From: Gnetum montanum
Taxonomy: Eukaryota; Streptophyta; Gnetopsida; Gnetales; Gnetaceae
DNA: 64,000 nt
Direction: 5' to 3'
NCBI GenBank assembly: GCA_015680685.1
Contig: MNCI01001451.1
Location: forward strand, 923,858 to 987,857
Positions 60,591 through 64,000 of this stretch are shown here, one piece after another. Every line of letters begins with the position of its first letter. Within the stretch, counting starts at the first letter, position 1. The notes under the pieces were generated by a model. That model saw only the letters and a program-made list of their open reading frames with translations, made no database searches and was not told where the DNA came from. The position numbers were made by a program, and so were the translations under genes.

Positions 60591-63285
60591 TTCACAGATG
60601 CATGACCCCATGGGGTTACACTGTGATGCCTTTTGGATGCAAAAACATTGGAGCAACCTACTAGTGAGCCATGACTTACATCTTTAGCGACTACATCTTA
60701 GAAACGCTGAACGACTACATGGATGATATAGTGGTGAAATCTAAAGAAGCCGCTGATCATCCCAACGATCTAGGTGTAGTCCTCAAGTATTTCTAGTTGC
60801 ATGATTTACGCCTCAATCCTAAAAAGTGTGTCTTTTGGGTGAGAATCGAATGCATGTTAGGGTTTGTAGTATTGGAGGTTGGATTATGAGTGGACCTTGA
60901 CAATGTCAAGGCCATCATTAACCTGGCGCCACCTACAAATTGTAAGGAATTGCGTGGGCTGCAAGGTAGAGTACAGTTCATCAGAAGGTTTATAGCAAAG
61001 TTGATTGACAAGGTAGAATGGCCACCATAGTTCCAACAAGCCTTCGATGATATGAAGAAAGACCTCTTGCACCTCATAAGTATTTACCCACCAGAGAGGG
61101 ATAAGCCTTTCTTCATCTATCTTGCCACATTGGACACATCTATCGTGGCACTGTTATGTTAGAAACGAGATGATGGTTTTGAGATACCAGTGTACTACCT
61201 AAGTCATGCACTGATAGCATATGAAGCAAAATACAATGAGGTAGAGAGAAACTGCCTTGCCTTAGTGTTTGCATTGAAGAAGTGGAGACACTACGTGTTT
61301 CGTAGCAAAATTAACACTATTTGCAAAAGCAACATACTCCGGGCTATCACAAACAATCTGTACGAAAGTAGTAGGATAGCTTGGTGGAAAGCAATAATAG
61401 TAGAATTCGATTTGCATTATGTGAGCCAATCGTCGACGAAAGGTCAAGCCATAGCAACACAACTTACGACCTCACCCATCGACGATCAGGCGATCATAGA
61501 CCCCTGAATTCCTAAACGAGCATGTTAGCGCTATCAACGCAATCCCATCACATCTTGAAGCTACTTTGCATTTCGATGGCACCTCGACCGCGTGAGGGGG
61601 TAGTGCGGCTACTGTCATTTCATTCCCTTATGGGGAAATGCATCCTTTAGCTTATCGTTTTGGGTTCCCTTGTATAAACAATGTGGCAGAGTACGAGGGG
61701 TTATTCTAGGGCCTTTTAGTAGCCTAAGCATTAAGCATACAACACCTGGCAATTCACGAAGATTCACAACTAATTGTGAATCAAATCACCGAGGTCTATG
61801 CCTACAAAGCTACACACCTACAACCCTATTTCGACTTAGCGAAAAGCCTACTTAAACAGTTTGCAACAACGTATGTGTAACATGTGCCATGTAATGAAAA
61901 CACCATAGTAGATGCCATAGCCACCTTGGCATTAAATATTCCATCACACTTGTTTGCAAGTTTTCCAACCTTGATTACCGAGTGTAGTGAGCCTATCACT
62001 CAAGCGGTACACGTAGCCTCTGTCAGCGCTGCGGATACCCAGAAGTGGTACGCTAACATTAAAGCCCACCTACAACATGGCAAGCCCCCAAGTGGATTGA
62101 AATCTACCCAGAGAGATGCAATTCATAAGTGTGCTCGGCAATATGTGCTTATGGGAGACAACACCCTATTAAAATGCTCCTATGACGGGATATTGCTGGC
62201 ATGCATAAATGGGGAGCAAGAGCATAAGGTAATTAATGAAGTACACGAGGGATTGTGTGGTGGACATATAGCACCTAGGGATATGGCTATAAAAATCAGA
62301 TGTCTAGGGTACTATTGGCCTCACATGGAACATGATTGCCTGGCCAAAGTCAAGATGTGTGATACGTGCCAACGATATGCAAATATCTTACACGTTTCAC
62401 CTACAGAGCTACATCTGACACAGATTACATGGCCTTTCTAGCGATGGGGACTAGACCTCATAGGACCTATGATGCTTAAGTCCTCTGCAGGGCATAGCTT
62501 CATCATCACTGCCACTGAGTATTTTACTAAGTGAGTAGAGGCTATCCCCCTAAGGAAGACTACGTCTTAGTAGATTTGCCACTTCATCTTGGACAAGATG
62601 TTGACAAGGTTTGGACTTCCCATGAGTATTGTGATAAAAAATGGGCCATAGTTGAGTAGTACAGAAACCTGAAACTTCTGTAGCAATCTTGGCATTAGAA
62701 AATCATTCTCCTCACCATATTACCCGTAGGCGAATGAACAAGTAGAGGCTACAGATAAGTCCATCATAAACTTGCTAAAAAGGATTCTTAACAATAGCAA
62801 GAGGTGATGGCATGAGCAAATCCTCTATGTGCTATGGGCTTACAGGACAACATGTAGGACTACAATAGGTAAGACACCTTATAGTCTTGTTTATGGATCT
62901 GAAGCAGTGCTAGCTCTTGAGTTGCAGGTGCCATCACTCCAGATGAACTATCGAATGTCATGAGCGAAGCCCAGAACAACGAGTTGAGGATCATCGACCT
63001 CGACTCAATAGAGGAGGAGCATGTACAAACACTAAGCCACATAGAGCTACCAAAACAAACAATGACAAAAACATCATGCAAATCCACATCAATGGCCAAT
63101 ATAGAAGGGAAACCTCATTCGGAAGGCTGTCCATGAGCATATGAACAAATTCTCAGCAAACTGGAAAGGTCCATACATGGTCACAAAATCCTTTGGGAAT
63201 GAGGCCTTCAAGTTGGCACACATGGACAACAATGAGTTTGCAAATATGGTGAATCACTCATATCTTAAGCCATACTACATCTAAT
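60590..63285 (+). pseudogene. E4: Tat-like pol fragment
   Basis: The frame picks up at RT motif MTPWGYTVMPFG (60600-60640), GATY followed by TAG TGA, then DYMDDIVVKSK (60715), the catalytic YxDD box with Met. It continues through RNase H (61190-61500), the second archaeal-type RNase H (61540-61960), the integrase zinc finger (62240-62370, HEGLCGGHI...CDTC), WGLDLIGP and the C-terminal region ending near 63285. It is very close to E1 in sequence and lacks about 38 bp present in E1 (37632-37670). Many CAG and CGA codons kept in E1 are TAG and TGA here, and vice versa. Confidence 0.85.
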
Positions 63286-63289
63286 GCAT

Positions 63290-63800
63290 GAAGCAGATAA
63301 GAAAACGTCCGCTACAGCATAAAATTGGTGAAGGTAAGAAAACGTTCACGATGACGTAAAACTGGCAAAGATAAGCAAACGTCTGCTACGGTGTAAAATT
63401 AGCAACGGTAAGCACGTCTGCTACAATGTAAAATTGGCAAAGCAGTCCACCATGACGTGAAACTGGCATAGACGGTTTCCTAGGACCTTAAACTAGCACA
63501 CAGATAGTATGATACGACTATGAACTGGCACAAACCATCCTCCATGACATAAAATTGGCATAGCATGGTCTACTAGGACTTTAAACTAGGACAATCCACC
63601 ATCCACTACGACGTTAAACTAGCACAACGGTATTCTAGGACCTTAAACTAGCTCATCCACCATCCGATAGGACGATAAACTAGTACAACAGTCTGCTAGG
63701 ACTCTAAACTACCACAATGGTCTGCTAGGACCTTAAACTAGCACACCACAGTCTGCTAGGACCTTAAACTAGCACACCATGGTCTACCATGACCTTAAAC
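63290..63800 (+). repeat. Tat minisatellite array, E4
   Basis: Unit-by-unit counterpart of 39945-40500, ending with the same catggtctaccatgacctta type of unit. Confidence 0.85.
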
Positions 63801-64000
63801 TAGGTTCATGGCATGTCCCTAGCATGCATCTATGCCAGTACACAACAAGCAAGCGTGCATAGTGCCGACTCGGGGTGGGACATTGCAGTTCCAGAATGTT
63901 GTTCACGATGCCAAGAAAACACCCTCTAGAACATATGCAATGCCACTGCTCTTGGCATCTTACTAATCCTCTGGAGATGTCTTATGACATCTTGCTGACT
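63801..64000 (+). repeat. Start of the E4 3' LTR region, cut by the window
   Basis: Nearly the same as 40500-40700 (aacaccctctagaacatatg, gatgtcttatgacatcttg). Confidence 0.6.

Noticed and set aside
1-64000. tRNA, rRNA or microRNA genes
   Set aside because: No cloverleaf, rRNA-like block or convincing miRNA hairpin was seen by eye; a covariance search would be needed to be sure.

Overview
The window looks like nuclear DNA of a seed plant, probably one with a large, repeat-filled, heavily methylated genome; a gymnosperm is my guess, not a proof. Reasons: plant-type genes (LRR receptor kinase, NB-ARC and PPR remnants), plant LTR-retrotransposon lineages nested in and beside each other, plant splice signals, and decay dominated by C-to-T changes at CpG and CAG. 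No bacterial operons, CRISPR array, rRNA or tRNA gene was seen.

Layout. 1-1200: unassigned, GC-richer DNA. 1263-2150: old Tat-like gag remnant (minus). 2386-7007: decayed Ty1/copia element with both LTRs. 7098-15811: non-autonomous Athila-like element (minus) with both LTRs, a decayed tRNA-Asp primer site, a near-perfect 5-bp target duplication, gag, and a second coiled-coil ORF with its own promoter-like block. 16200-27180: AT-rich graveyard of gypsy and LINE fragments, a solo LTR and dispersed repeats. 27600-34400: the only host-gene island, with a PPR-like remnant, an NB-ARC remnant and a nearly intact LRR receptor kinase (30774-34195, minus, one 89-bp intron) broken by a single in-frame TAG. 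34400-36840: AT-rich DNA and tandem repeats. 36840-64000: a mosaic of Tat-like Ty3/gypsy pieces.

The mosaic holds: E1, pol fragment 37485-39942; E2, a 10.45-kb element 41925-52378 (minus) with 2.75-kb LTRs and one gag-protease frame but no polymerase; E3, gag-protease 52383-54600; an antisense, apparently spliced 7-exon transcription unit 55266-59733 with TATA box and AATAAA; and E4, gag start fused to pol, 60316-63285. All share a 27-37 bp minisatellite whose units often carry matching inverted-repeat arms.

Most unusual points: the spliced antisense unit; the minisatellite with apparent compensatory arm changes; palindrome arrays just upstream of TATA boxes in Athila-like LTRs; and in-frame stops that are mostly TAG where a sister copy keeps CAG. 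Identifications rest on reading translations and motifs by eye; no database search was run.
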